A stretch of 46,759 nucleotides of DNA from Dehalococcoidia bacterium (GTDB lineage: Bacteria; Chloroflexota; Dehalococcoidia; Lucifugimonadales; Lucifugimonadaceae): contig JAAZYI010000034.1 of NCBI GenBank assembly GCA_014239735.1, positions 1 through 46,759 on the forward strand, given 5' to 3'. A model generated the notes under the pieces. The model saw nothing but the letters and a program-made list of their open reading frames with translations, was not told the DNA's origin and searched no databases. Positions 5,927 through 14,714 of the stretch are shown piece after piece. Position 1 is the stretch's first letter. Each line of letters opens with the position of its first letter. Both the position numbers and the translations under genes were made by a program.

Positions 5927-7954
5927 ATGAAAAACCTTAAATTAAAATTTATTGGTCCTGTCCTTCTTATCTCTCTCTTTATTGGCTTAGTCGCTTGTGA
6001 AGCTGAGACTATTGCAGAAATGGAGCCACCGAAAGATGCTCCTGCAAAAGCTATGAAAGATGGACCACCACCTAAAAAAGGACCACCACCTAAAAAAGGA
6101 CCACCACCTAAAAAAGGTGACGTACCAGCTCCAGGAAGATCTCCAGCTCTTAACCAAGCGCTTGGAAACCTTACCTCTGAAGGAGAATTAACGGTATGTA
6201 CCGATGCCCCTTACGAACCTTTTGAGTTTGAAGATGATATGGGAAACTGGGCAGGGTTTGATATGGATATGATGCGAGAGATATCCGGAAGAATGGGGCT
6301 TGAACTTGCAGTTAAAGTTGTTCCATTTGATGGAATATGGCTTCTGCCAGCTGCAGGAGAATGTGACATTGTAGCGTCTGCAATGACAATAACTGAAGAA
6401 AGATCTAAATCAACTTTATTCACACATCCATATTTTGATGCTGATCAGTCTTTATTAGTAAGGACTTCAGATGCGGATAAATTTGGATCTATTAGCTCTC
6501 TTTCTGGAAGCAACATTGCTGTTCAGACTGGAACTACTGGAGAAATGTATGCTCAAGAAAATGCCCCGAGCGATTCAACGCTTGTTTCATTTGATGAGCC
6601 TGCAGCAATGTTTCTAGCTCTTCAATCCGGAGAGGTAGATGCAATTCTTCAAGACTTACCAGTCAATGGAGACAGACAAAGAAATAATCCTTCATTCACA
6701 ATGACGGAAGTCTTCCCTACTGGCGAGCAATATGGATTTGCAGTAAGTCCAAAAAATAAGCCTCTTGCTGATGTAGTAAATGACTTGATGGAAGAGATGA
6801 TGATGGATGGCGTATACAAAATGATCTTTAATGCTTATTTTGGTCCAGTTGGAGACGTTGAGCCTATAACTATAGGAATGATTCTTGTAGGGCCAAGAAA
6901 TGATAAAGGATGGTCACAGGCTCACTTTGAAGGAGGAGAATACGTTACTAAAAAAATGGGTGGAGATATGATAACAGTGGACTTAGTGAACCCTGCAGAT
7001 TCTCCAGACCTAACCATACCTGATGTTGTATCTGACATGATTGATCAGGGAGCAAAGCTTATATTTGCTACATCTGATGATATGGCAGACGGAATTATGG
7101 AAGCTGCAGCAATGTTTCCAGATACACCTATGATCTTTGCTTCAGGTGATACTGCATGGGAAGCAGGAGAAAGATACAAGCCTGAACTAGGAAATATGGG
7201 AAATATAATGGGTAAAATGGAATATGGTCAAATGGTTTCTGGTTGTGCCGCAGCCATTAAATCAAAAGACGGTAAAATCGGATTCCTTGGCCCGTTAATT
7301 AATGCTGAGACTAGAAGACTAGCAAATGCCACATACATAGGTGCCCTTGCATGTGCAGGAGACAAAACAATTGACTTTAAAGTTACTTGGATTGGATTCT
7401 GGTTCCACATTCCAGGATTTACTCTTGACCCAACACAGGTTGCTAATGACTTCTATGATGAGGGTAGAGATGTTGTAATATCACACATTGATACAACAGA
7501 AGCACTTGTTGTTGCAGGGCAAAGAGCCGATGGAGGAGAGAGTGTTTGGGCTGTACCTTACGATTATGAAGGCGCTTGTGACCAAGCTCCAGAAATTTGC
7601 TTGGGAGTTAATTACTTTAACTGGGGGCCAGCATACTTAATGGCTGCCATGCATGCTTCATTTGGTTCATTTGAGCCAACATTCCATTGGTCTGGACCAA
7701 ACTGGAGTAATTGGAATGATCACGATTCATCTATGATTGGATGGTTAAATGGTGACGGAATGACTGGAGATGAACAAGCTAAGCTTGATGATTATATTGC
7801 CGAGCTTACAAAATCTAAGGTTATTTTCGAAGGGCCGTTGAACTATCAAGATGGATCTACTTTCCTTAAAGCAGGAGAAGTAGCAACTGATGCACAGATT
7901 TGGTATGCACCTCAATTGTTAGAGGGAATGACTGGGGATTCATCAGCTGAGTAA
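5927..7954 (+). CDS. Dual substrate-binding lipoprotein: SBP_bac_3 domain fused to BMP/PnrA nucleoside-binding domain
   Basis: A 675-residue lipoprotein. The signal peptide ends in lipobox LVAC with Cys24 as the lipidated residue. A Pro/Lys linker (about 30-75) contains three exact GPPPKK repeats. Residues about 86-306 form an amino-acid-binding domain (GELTVCTDAPYEPFEF..., GFDMDMMREI, SAMTITEERS, FTHPYF, LQSGEVDAILQD). Residues about 314-660 form a second binding domain of the BMP/PnrA type (ITIGMILVGPRNDKGWSQAH..., with WAVPYDYEGACDQAPE). The BMP family binds purine nucleosides. It is one uninterrupted frame and both halves keep normal length, so this is a true fusion and not a frameshift artefact. 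Upstream lies an amino-acid permease and downstream a BMP-type ATPase and permeases, so each half has a candidate partner next to it. Ligands are inferred. Confidence 0.93.
   Translation: MKNLKLKFIGPVLLISLFIGLVACEAETIAEMEPPKDAPAKAMKDGPPPKKGPPPKKGPPPKKGDVPAPGRSPALNQALGNLTSEGELTVCTDAPYEPFEFEDDMGNWAGFDMDMMREISGRMGLELAVKVVPFDGIWLLPAAGECDIVASAMTITEERSKSTLFTHPYFDADQSLLVRTSDADKFGSISSLSGSNIAVQTGTTGEMYAQENAPSDSTLVSFDEPAAMFLALQSGEVDAILQDLPVNGDRQRNNPSFTMTEVFPTGEQYGFAVSPKNKPLADVVNDLMEEMMMDGVYKMIFNAYFGPVGDVEPITIGMILVGPRNDKGWSQAHFEGGEYVTKKMGGDMITVDLVNPADSPDLTIPDVVSDMIDQGAKLIFATSDDMADGIMEAAAMFPDTPMIFASGDTAWEAGERYKPELGNMGNIMGKMEYGQMVSGCAAAIKSKDGKIGFLGPLINAETRRLANATYIGALACAGDKTIDFKVTWIGFWFHIPGFTLDPTQVANDFYDEGRDVVISHIDTTEALVVAGQRADGGESVWAVPYDYEGACDQAPEICLGVNYFNWGPAYLMAAMHASFGSFEPTFHWSGPNWSNWNDHDSSMIGWLNGDGMTGDEQAKLDDYIAELTKSKVIFEGPLNYQDGSTFLKAGEVATDAQIWYAPQLLEGMTGDSSAE
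6062..6115 (+). repeat. Three exact tandem 18-bp repeats encoding GPPPKK
   Basis: The unit GGACCACCACCTAAAAAA occurs three times without a mismatch and encodes the Pro-Lys linker between the lipid anchor and the first binding domain. Identical third-codon positions point to recent slippage expansion. The linker length is therefore likely to vary between strains. Confidence 0.95.
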
Positions 7955-7970
7955 CTAATGAATTAAAATT

Positions 7971-8006
7971 AAAAATAGGTGGTTATATTTTTAACCACCT
8001 ATTTTT
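7971..8006 (+). terminator. Strong intrinsic terminator with 15-bp stem
   Basis: The arms 7971-7985 and 7992-8006 are perfectly complementary (AAAAATAGGTGGTTA / TAACCACCTATTTTT) around a 6-base loop. The second arm ends in a T-run. It lies 16 bases after the binding-protein stop and 32 bases before the ATPase start. It should end or attenuate transcripts after the binding protein, giving an excess of that protein over the ATPase and permeases. Confidence 0.88.
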
Positions 8007-8038
8007 ATTTAACTACATATTTATTATAAGAATTCTTT

Positions 8039-9526
8039 ATGAAAATTAAGATTAGAAATATTACAAAGAGATTTGGCTATGTATTAGCAAACAATGACAT
8101 AGATATTGAAATTTCTTCTAAAAAAATTCATGCGTTGCTAGGAGAAAATGGAGCTGGAAAATCTACTTTAGTAAAAATTATTTCTGGTCATTATAACCCT
8201 GATTCAGGTGAAATATTTATAAATGATAAAAAACTAGAACTTGGATCAACATCTTCGAGTCTTAAAAATGGAATTGGAATTCTTAGTCAAGATCCTTTAG
8301 ATTTTCAAAATCTATCAATTAAAGAAAGTTTCATAGCAGGATCAAAAAAATTTGGTGAAAATTTTAACGAAAAAAAGATTGAAATAGAGATAAATAAGGC
8401 CTTCAAAAAATATGAAATTGAACTAAGTTTAAATCAAAAAATTAGATCATTATCTATTGGCGAAAGGCAGCAAATAGAATTAATTAGGCTTCTTTTCGAA
8501 AACTCTAAAATTATAATTTTAGACGAACCTACTAATGGCTTTTCTTTAAATCAAAGAGACTTAGTATTTAAAATGCTAAAAACTTTAAGTTCTGAAGGAT
8601 ATATAGTCATATTAGTTTCACATAAACTTGATGAGGTATTTGAATTATGCCAAGAAGCTACAATCTTAAAGAGTGGCAAAAAAATCAAGACCATCCCTAT
8701 TCCATATGATAAGAATAAAATAATTGACCTAATGTTCCAGGGGGAACAAAGAAAAGTTATTCAAAAAAAAGCAACCAAAAAAAATACTTCAGGAAAGATA
8801 AATATTAATCTAAGCAAATGGGGATTTAGCTCTTCACGTGGATATATTACACCGCTCACTGTATATAATGAAGGATCAATAATTGGAGTTGTGGGACTTC
8901 AAGGTTCAGGTGCTGATCTGTTTATTAGAGATATTTTCGACAAGAAAATAGATGTACAAAGATTTATTAAAATAACAGCTCCAGTTAGAGGTAATATGGT
9001 CAAGGAAAATCTAGCCCCCATCCCAAAAGATGACAATTATTACACTCCCTCTGATAGGTTGGAGCGCGGTTTATTTGGAGAACTTACTATCAATGAACAT
9101 GTGGCTCTTGCTTCAAAAGGAAGCAAATTAATAAGCTGGAAATCAATTAATAATAGTTCTAATAATCTAATAGAAGAATATGAAATTAAAGGAAATCCAA
9201 ATATATTAGCTAACCAGCTGTCTGGAGGAAACCAGCAAAAATTACAGCTAGCCCTAATACCCAAAAGTCCCGGCCTATTGTTGCTAGAACAACCTACTAG
9301 GGGTCTAGATGTAAAGAGTACTGGTTCAGTTTGGGAGAAAATTATAGAAAGATCTAAATCGGATATTTCAGTCATTTTTTCTACTACAGATATTGACGAA
9401 GTGTGGGAATATTCAGATTACATAATATGTTTTTCAGGAGAAAATATAACAAAAATTTCATCAAAAGGATCTATGAAAAAAGATGATATTAAATTTTTAA
9501 TTTCTGGATTGGAATCAAGAAAATGA
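8039..9526 (+). CDS. BMP-family (nucleoside-type) ABC transporter ATPase, two NBDs
   Basis: A 495-residue double ATPase of the YufO/RbsA-like group. NBD1 has Walker A GENGAGKST (35-43), signature LSIGERQQ (138-145) and Walker B IIILDEPT with Asp162/Glu163. NBD2 (about 265-490) has a degenerate Walker A (VGLQGSGAD), signature LSGGNQQKLQLA and the LLEQPTRGLD segment, where Gln follows Glu. A degenerate second site is usual for this family. It energises uptake through the two downstream permeases. It overlaps the first permease gene by 4 bases (ATGA), which indicates translational coupling. The terminator at 7971-8006 separates it from the binding protein. The likely substrate is purine nucleosides, based on family and on the facing salvage genes. 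Confidence 0.93.
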   Translation: MKIKIRNITKRFGYVLANNDIDIEISSKKIHALLGENGAGKSTLVKIISGHYNPDSGEIFINDKKLELGSTSSSLKNGIGILSQDPLDFQNLSIKESFIAGSKKFGENFNEKKIEIEINKAFKKYEIELSLNQKIRSLSIGERQQIELIRLLFENSKIIILDEPTNGFSLNQRDLVFKMLKTLSSEGYIVILVSHKLDEVFELCQEATILKSGKKIKTIPIPYDKNKIIDLMFQGEQRKVIQKKATKKNTSGKININLSKWGFSSSRGYITPLTVYNEGSIIGVVGLQGSGADLFIRDIFDKKIDVQRFIKITAPVRGNMVKENLAPIPKDDNYYTPSDRLERGLFGELTINEHVALASKGSKLISWKSINNSSNNLIEEYEIKGNPNILANQLSGGNQQKLQLALIPKSPGLLLLEQPTRGLDVKSTGSVWEKIIERSKSDISVIFSTTDIDEVWEYSDYIICFSGENITKISSKGSMKKDDIKFLISGLESRK

Positions 9527-10581
9527 TTAACTTTAATATTAAAAATTTAATTACTTCTACCACACAAATTGTTTTGACAGCCATAGGAGCATCTTTAATA
9601 ATTATTTTACTTGGCGCATCCCCAATAGAGGTTATGACATCAATTTTTGATGGAGCATTTGGAAGACCAGAAAAAATCGTAAAAACTATGCTTATATTTC
9701 TTCCTATATCTCTAGCTTCCTTGGCATTAATAATTACCTTTTCAGGTGGTCTATGGAATATAGGAATCGAAGGTCAAATAGTATTAGGTGCTATAGGTGC
9801 ATCTTGGGTAGCTAAATCTTTCCTTGGAGAATCTGTAATTTCGCCATATATTCAACTGCTCGTTGGTGTTTCAATGGGCTCAGCTTGGGGACTATTATGC
9901 GGATTACTGAAGGTAAAATTTAATGTTCATGAAATTTTTGGAGGATTGGGTCTATATTTTGTAGGTAGCGGAACTATAATTTATCTTATACTGGGGCCAT
10001 GGAGTAAAAAGGGGGTAGCTTCCACAAGCGGAACAGATATATTTCCACAAGCATCCTGGTTTCCTACATTAACTTCCCTTAACATTCCTGCCTTACCAAT
10101 ATTAATAATAGGTATAATAATTATATCAATAATATTATTTCTTTCTTTTTCTAAACTTGGGTTAAAGCTTAAAGCTACCGGCATAAACCCTGGCTCTACT
10201 AACAAATTTCAGTTCAGTAGTAGTGGCTATATATATTTAGCATTCATGATAGGAGGAGCAATAGCCGGATTAGCAGGAGTCTTTCAAGCTAGCGTTTTTT
10301 ATCATAAATTAGTTCCTTCTATTTCTGGAGGATATGGATTTTTGGCTATATTAGTTGTTTTGGCTTCTGGAAAAAGAGTTATTCCTACTTTATTACTAAC
10401 ACTATTCTTCTCTGCAATGATTGCGGGAGGATCACAACTACAACTCAGGCTTAACCTTCACTCAAGCCTTATTTCAATAATTTTATCCTCGATAGTATTT
10501 TTTTGGCTTGTGGTTAATTCAACTCCAATCAAAAAAAATATCACCAACTTATTAGAAAGGGGTAGAAATGCTTCCCTTTGA
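9523..10581 (+). CDS. BMP-type nucleoside ABC transporter permease 1 (YufP-like)
   Basis: A 352-residue membrane protein of the BPD_transp_2 fold with about nine or ten hydrophobic helices. Family-typical segments are SGGLWNIGIEGQIVLGAIGASW near 75-97, FGGLGLYFVG and GSGKRVIPT-like text near the C-terminal third. In this family two permeases form a heterodimer with the double ATPase. Its start overlaps the ATPase stop, and its own end overlaps the next permease by 14 bases. So ATPase, permease 1 and permease 2 form one coupled transcription unit. Confidence 0.92.
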   Translation: MINFNIKNLITSTTQIVLTAIGASLIIILLGASPIEVMTSIFDGAFGRPEKIVKTMLIFLPISLASLALIITFSGGLWNIGIEGQIVLGAIGASWVAKSFLGESVISPYIQLLVGVSMGSAWGLLCGLLKVKFNVHEIFGGLGLYFVGSGTIIYLILGPWSKKGVASTSGTDIFPQASWFPTLTSLNIPALPILIIGIIIISIILFLSFSKLGLKLKATGINPGSTNKFQFSSSGYIYLAFMIGGAIAGLAGVFQASVFYHKLVPSISGGYGFLAILVVLASGKRVIPTLLLTLFFSAMIAGGSQLQLRLNLHSSLISIILSSIVFFWLVVNSTPIKKNITNLLERGRNASL

Positions 10582-11521
10582 ATCTTCAGTTGTTACAATT
10601 ATATCTCTTAGCACACCTATTATTTTAGTTGTAATAGGTGAAACAATCACTGAAAAATCTGGCGTAATTAATTTATCCATAGAAGGGACTTTATTGATTA
10701 CTGCACTAACGGCTTTTGCTGTATCAGTTACTACAGGAAGTCCTTTTTTAGGTTTCTTATGCGCAGGCTTTGTAGGTAGCATTGCCGCTTTAGTAATCAT
10801 TCTTTGTGACACTAAGCTTGGAATGGACCAAATTGCGGTAGGTTTTGTTTTAACAATCTTTTTAGGCAAGCTTAGTAGCTTCCTTGGAAAGGAATACGTA
10901 AGAATACCTGGCCCATATTTTCAAAAATTATCTATACCAATACTTAAAGATATTCCATACATTGGACCAAGCTTTTTTGATCAAAATATTCTTGTCATAT
11001 TCTCATTCCTAATGATTCCTTTGACGTGGTATTTTATAGAAAAAACTAGGTTAGGTTTAATAGTTAAGGCAGTCGGAGAAAATCCAGTATCTGCAGAAAA
11101 TAGAGGAATAAATCCAGAAAAAGTAAGAATTATAGCAACTGTGATTGGAGGTATAATTATAGGGTTTGGGGGAGCTGCTTTTTCATTACATGCAAAATTT
11201 GGTTGGTCTGAAAATCATACTGGTAATTATGGGTGGATTTGCCTGGCAATTGTGATATTTGGAGGATGGAATCCGATAAGGGCAGCGATAGGAGCATACA
11301 GCTTTGGAGTTTTCCAAATTATTGCCTTAAAAATGCAATCTGTAGCTCTAGGATTAACCCAAGTGCTTCCACTAATACCATTCCCCCTAATGATACTGAC
11401 ATTAATTTTCATACAAAGGTTCAATAGGTCAGACAGAACCACAAGCTTACCAAAAATTTTAAATGCTTTTTTCGGAGGACAGTCGCCCGAGAATATTGGT
11501 AAGCCTTTAGAGAAGAAATAA
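10568..11521 (+). CDS. BMP-type nucleoside ABC transporter permease 2 (YufQ-like)
   Basis: A 317-residue partner permease of the same fold, with about eight hydrophobic helices. TITEKSGVINLSIEGTLLI near the N-terminus and the late KAVGENPVSAENRGINPEKVR cytoplasmic loop are typical of YufQ/NupQ-type proteins. The start at 10568 lies inside the end of permease 1, behind the GAAAGGGG ribosome-like stretch. It converges on guaC with a single base between the stops and no obvious terminator hairpin there. Confidence 0.92.
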   Translation: MLPFESSVVTIISLSTPIILVVIGETITEKSGVINLSIEGTLLITALTAFAVSVTTGSPFLGFLCAGFVGSIAALVIILCDTKLGMDQIAVGFVLTIFLGKLSSFLGKEYVRIPGPYFQKLSIPILKDIPYIGPSFFDQNILVIFSFLMIPLTWYFIEKTRLGLIVKAVGENPVSAENRGINPEKVRIIATVIGGIIIGFGGAAFSLHAKFGWSENHTGNYGWICLAIVIFGGWNPIRAAIGAYSFGVFQIIALKMQSVALGLTQVLPLIPFPLMILTLIFIQRFNRSDRTTSLPKILNAFFGGQSPENIGKPLEKK

Positions 11522-11522
11522 T

Positions 11523-12542
11523 TTATTTATATTTCAATACAAAAGAAATACATTTAGGAATATTTTTAAGATCTTGGGCGCCAATATAAGTAGCAGCTGA
11601 TCTTATACCTCCCAATATTTGCTGAATTGTCTTGTCTATAGGACCCCTATATTCAAGAGAGATTGCCTCTCCTTCACTCGCCCTGTATTCCTTTATATCA
11701 CCATAATATCGCTCCATTGCAGTATCAGAACTCATCCCGTAAAACTCTTTATATTTTTTTCCGTCTTTTTCTATTACTTTTCCTCCAGATTCTTCATGTC
11801 CTGCCAACATACCTCCTAGCATCACAAAGTCTGCCCCTGCCCCAAAAGCTTTAGATACATCCCCAGGAGTAGAGCACCCACCATCTGAAATAACATGACC
11901 TCTTAGTCCATGAGCAGCATCCGCACATTCTATAATTGCAGAAAGTTGAGGATATCCAACACCAGTTACTGTTCTAGTTGTACATACAGAACCAGGACCA
12001 ATTCCTATCTTAACGATATCTGCCCCTGCCAAAATTAAAGCTTCTGTCATTTCTCCTGTAACTACATTTCCAGCAATCAACGGATTATCAAATTTATCTC
12101 TCACTCTTTTTACAAGATCCAAGAATAATTCTGTGTAGCCATTAGCTACATCCAGACATATAAATTTAGGTTTATTAAGTTTTTCAGATTTTAAATAATT
12201 AAAAAAATCATCAGAATTTTCTGCCTCTTCAACACCAAAAGTTACAGCACAATATTCTACATCTATTTGTTTGGATTTAATTGCCTGCGCCCATTCATCC
12301 ATAGAATAAAATTTGTGAACAGCTGTAAGCATTTTATTCTTTTTAAAAACCTCGGCAATTTCGAAAGTTCCAGTAGTATCCATGTTAGCTGCAATAATAG
12401 GTATGCCTTTCCATGTTTCATTTGAATGCCTAAAATTAAATTTTCTCTCCAAGTCTACTAATCTTCTTGAAGATAAAGTGCTTCTTTTAGGCCTTATTAA
12501 CACATCATCAAAATCTAATTTAAAATCATGCTCTACTCTCAT
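11523..12542 (-). CDS. guaC: GMP reductase
   Basis: A 339-residue enzyme that reduces GMP to IMP with NADPH, releasing ammonia. The N-terminus ([44 protein letters not shown]) follows E. coli GuaC closely and differs from IMP dehydrogenase. No CBS pair is present. The active-site loop is [13 protein letters not shown] with catalytic Cys187 and Thr189. The length equals the family norm (about 345). It is the second gene after the phosphoribosyltransferase, with 2 bases between them. Facing a nucleoside-type ABC transporter, it fits a purine salvage and interconversion role. Confidence 0.96.
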   Translation of the reverse strand: MRVEHDFKLDFDDVLIRPKRSTLSSRRLVDLERKFNFRHSNETWKGIPIIAANMDTTGTFEIAEVFKKNKMLTAVHKFYSMDEWAQAIKSKQIDVEYCAVTFGVEEAENSDDFFNYLKSEKLNKPKFICLDVANGYTELFLDLVKRVRDKFDNPLIAGNVVTGEMTEALILAGADIVKIGIGPGSVCTTRTVTGVGYPQLSAIIECADAAHGLRGHVISDGGCSTPGDVSKAFGAGADFVMLGGMLAGHEESGGKVIEKDGKKYKEFYGMSSDTAMERYYGDIKEYRASEGEAISLEYRGPIDKTIQQILGGIRSAATYIGAQDLKNIPKCISFVLKYK

Positions 12543-12544
12543 AA

Positions 12545-13048
12545 TTAATCCTTTTTCTGATCAGAAATATAAGATAACTGCCTTAAGGTTCCATTTTCAT
12601 CATCCATTCCATACCCGTAAACCCAAGTATCTTCTACATCGAATCCACTCCACCCAATTTCAACTACATTATGTTTCTTAATTTTTTTATCCAGCATAAC
12701 TACAATTTGAAGATCGGAGGGGGAATATTCTTCATGCAAATAATCTATTAAATTATTTAAAGTTTCTCCTGTATCATATATATCTTCAATTATTAGAATC
12801 GAACTATTATTTTTAGGTTTTGAGCCTGAAAAATTCCAATTTTCATCTTCGTCAAATACATATGATATGAATATTTGGTCAGCCCCAGGATTTGTGATCT
12901 CTCTAAGCAAGTCAACAGCAAATGGAACACCTCCATTCATAGGAACGATTATAGATAGTTCATCAACTAACCTATCTCTATAATAAAGAGATATTTCCTT
13001 AGCCAATTCAGAAACTTTTGATTTGATTTCTTCAGATGAAATTTTCAT
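12545..13048 (-). CDS. Purine (hypoxanthine-type) phosphoribosyltransferase
   Basis: A 167-residue type I phosphoribosyltransferase that would convert a purine base and PRPP to the nucleotide. [19 protein letters not shown] (33-51) is the PPi-loop region and [14 protein letters not shown] (84-97) is the PRPP-binding motif with the acidic pair. A longer frame reaches 13105, but ATG 13048 ([10 protein letters not shown]) matches the normal start of the fold, so I chose it. It sits immediately upstream of guaC and faces a nucleoside ABC system. Base specificity (hypoxanthine, guanine or xanthine) cannot be fixed from sequence alone. Confidence 0.88.
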   Translation of the reverse strand: MKISSEEIKSKVSELAKEISLYYRDRLVDELSIIVPMNGGVPFAVDLLREITNPGADQIFISYVFDEDENWNFSGSKPKNNSSILIIEDIYDTGETLNNLIDYLHEEYSPSDLQIVVMLDKKIKKHNVVEIGWSGFDVEDTWVYGYGMDDENGTLRQLSYISDQKKD

Positions 13049-13113
13049 TATGTGCTTTGTATTTTTAACAATCGATATAATATACATAACTATAACAAAA
13101 TCCAAATTTAAAT

Positions 13114-13524
13114 ATGTTATTTAAATCTATAGAAACTGAAATATCATTTAACCTGCTTGTATGGGGGCTATGTTCTATGCTTGGGGGAATTACATTTATA
13201 TTTTTTGAAAATTCTTTCATGAACGCTATCGGTTTCCAGTTTATAATTTGGGGTTTAATTGATTCTTTAATTGCAATTGGCCCTAGAATTTATAGATGGA
13301 TTAGAAATCATGAGCATGTTGAGAATTTAAAAAAACTCAAAAATATATTAATAGCCAACATATTTCTTGATGTAGGTTATGTAATAATTGGATTTATTGT
13401 TTTTATTGGATTTTTTGAAATCAATCAATACAATGGACATGGTTTGGGCGTTATAATTCAAGGTGCTTTTCTAGCTGTTTTTGATACTTATTACGCCATA
13501 AAAATAATTACGAAAGGATTCTAA
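13114..13524 (+). CDS. Four-span membrane protein, hypothetical
   Basis: A 136-residue protein with four hydrophobic segments at about 11-29, 37-56, 75-101 and 110-132. A charged central loop (RIYRWIRNHEHVENLKKLKN) lies between spans two and three. No family is confidently recognised. Its stop overlaps the next start (TAATG), so it is translationally coupled to the dehydrogenase that follows. It diverges from the phosphoribosyltransferase over 65 bases, which must hold both promoters. Function unknown. Confidence 0.8.
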   Translation: MLFKSIETEISFNLLVWGLCSMLGGITFIFFENSFMNAIGFQFIIWGLIDSLIAIGPRIYRWIRNHEHVENLKKLKNILIANIFLDVGYVIIGFIVFIGFFEINQYNGHGLGVIIQGAFLAVFDTYYAIKIITKGF

Positions 13525-14357
13525 TGGGAAAGAAAAAAGTTTTAGTCACAGGTTTAAATGGTGTTGTTGGTTCAGCACTAAGACCGTCATTTGAAGAAAA
13601 ATACGAGCTTTCATCATTTTCCCGACATGGTTGTGATGACATGCCAGAAGAAAGGAACCATAAAGGCAATCTTAATGATTTTGATGCAGTTGTAAAAGCT
13701 TTTAAGGGTCAAGATACGATTGTTCATTTGGCAGCTGACAGGAGTATGAAGGCAGAATGGGATACAGTTTTGCCTTATAACATTGTGGGACTTTACAACG
13801 TTTTCGAGGCCGCTAAAATTTGTGGAGTGAAAAGAGTAGTTTTTGGATCTTCACAGCACTCTGTTGGAGGAAATTATAATGATGAGCCATATAAAACAAT
13901 ACTTTCAGCAAAATTTGAAGAAGTGAAAAGGCCTTATAAAAGAATAGATGAAACTACTGCAATTAGGCCTTCTGGTTTTTATGGAGTATCAAAGGCATTT
14001 GGAGAAGCGCTAGGGTCAATATACAACGAATATTCTGGGGTTCCTTCAATACATTTAAGAATCGGATACACGTCATCAAATGATAATCCTGGTCGAGGAA
14101 TGAGTCTTTGGCTCTCTCATAGAGATGCTGCCCAAATTCATATGAAAGCAGTTGATGCTCCTGAAAGCTTAAAATACGGAGTATTTTTTGCAATGTCCGA
14201 TAATTATTGGAATATTTTTTCAATAGAAAAAGCAAAGAAAGAATTAGGGTATGAGCCACAAGATGATAGTGGGCCTGAGTATACAGGATGGTTATTAGAA
14301 GAGCAGCTTGAAAGAGATTATACTGAATTCAAAAAACATCCGTATGAAGAAGAATAA
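13524..14357 (+). CDS. NAD-dependent epimerase/dehydratase, uronate dehydrogenase-like
   Basis: A 277-residue extended-SDR protein. The nucleotide-binding motif is TGLNGVVG (Gly10, Gly13, Gly16), the catalytic Ser lies in FGSSQHSVGG (about 110), and the YxxxK pair is Tyr153/Lys157 in FYGVSKAFGEALG. FGSSxHxxG and YGVSKxxGEALG are characteristic of uronate dehydrogenases, which oxidise hexuronic acids to aldarolactones with NAD. The length (about 270) also fits. Another sugar 4-epimerase or lactone-forming dehydrogenase remains possible. It is coupled to its neighbours on both sides, with 1-base overlap upstream and 0 bases downstream. Confidence 0.85.
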   Translation: MGKKKVLVTGLNGVVGSALRPSFEEKYELSSFSRHGCDDMPEERNHKGNLNDFDAVVKAFKGQDTIVHLAADRSMKAEWDTVLPYNIVGLYNVFEAAKICGVKRVVFGSSQHSVGGNYNDEPYKTILSAKFEEVKRPYKRIDETTAIRPSGFYGVSKAFGEALGSIYNEYSGVPSIHLRIGYTSSNDNPGRGMSLWLSHRDAAQIHMKAVDAPESLKYGVFFAMSDNYWNIFSIEKAKKELGYEPQDDSGPEYTGWLLEEQLERDYTEFKKHPYEEE

Positions 14358-14702
14358 ATGACTAAAACTATATTTCAGAAGATTATTGACAGAGAATTAC
14401 CTGCTGAAATAGTTTTTGAAGATGAAGAGATAATTGCATTCTGGGATATCACCCCAGCCGCACCTATTCATATACTTATAGTTCCAAAAAAATTAATTAC
14501 CTCAATCAATGATATTAAAGATGAAGACAAGAAGTTGATCGGAAAAATGTTTTTAATTGCAAAAGATTTGGCTAAAGAATATAAAATAAATGAAAATGGC
14601 TTTAGGACTGTTTTCAATACAAATGATGATGGAGGTCAGACAGTTTACCACTTACACTTGCATTTGCTGGGTGGAAGAAAAATGTCTTGGCCGCCAGGAT
14701 AA
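14358..14702 (+). CDS. HIT family (HINT-type) nucleotide hydrolase
   Basis: A 114-residue histidine-triad protein. The triad YHLHLHLLGGRKMSWPPG has His98, His100 and His102. The N-terminal TIFQKIIDRELPAEIVFEDE and the WPPG ending are hallmarks of HINT/PKCI phosphoramidases, which hydrolyse AMP-lysine and related adenylates. The length is exactly that of the family. The start directly abuts the stop of the dehydrogenase gene, so it is co-expressed with it. Confidence 0.96.
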   Translation: MTKTIFQKIIDRELPAEIVFEDEEIIAFWDITPAAPIHILIVPKKLITSINDIKDEDKKLIGKMFLIAKDLAKEYKINENGFRTVFNTNDDGGQTVYHLHLHLLGGRKMSWPPG

Positions 14703-14714
14703 GGAGAAATAGAT

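Noticed and set aside
9040-9375. 111-codon minus-strand ORF
   Set aside because: Antisense to the second NBD of the ABC ATPase, which has clear motifs.
12545-13105. Longer start for the phosphoribosyltransferase
   Set aside because: The extra 19 residues are hydrophobic and Ile-rich, unlike the family, and ATG 13048 gives the normal length.
13049-13113. Purine riboswitch upstream of the phosphoribosyltransferase
   Set aside because: The 65-base divergent gap is too short and shows no paired aptamer-like stems.
13963-14259. 98-codon minus-strand ORF
   Set aside because: Shadow within the dehydrogenase gene; no ribosome site and no coherent domain.
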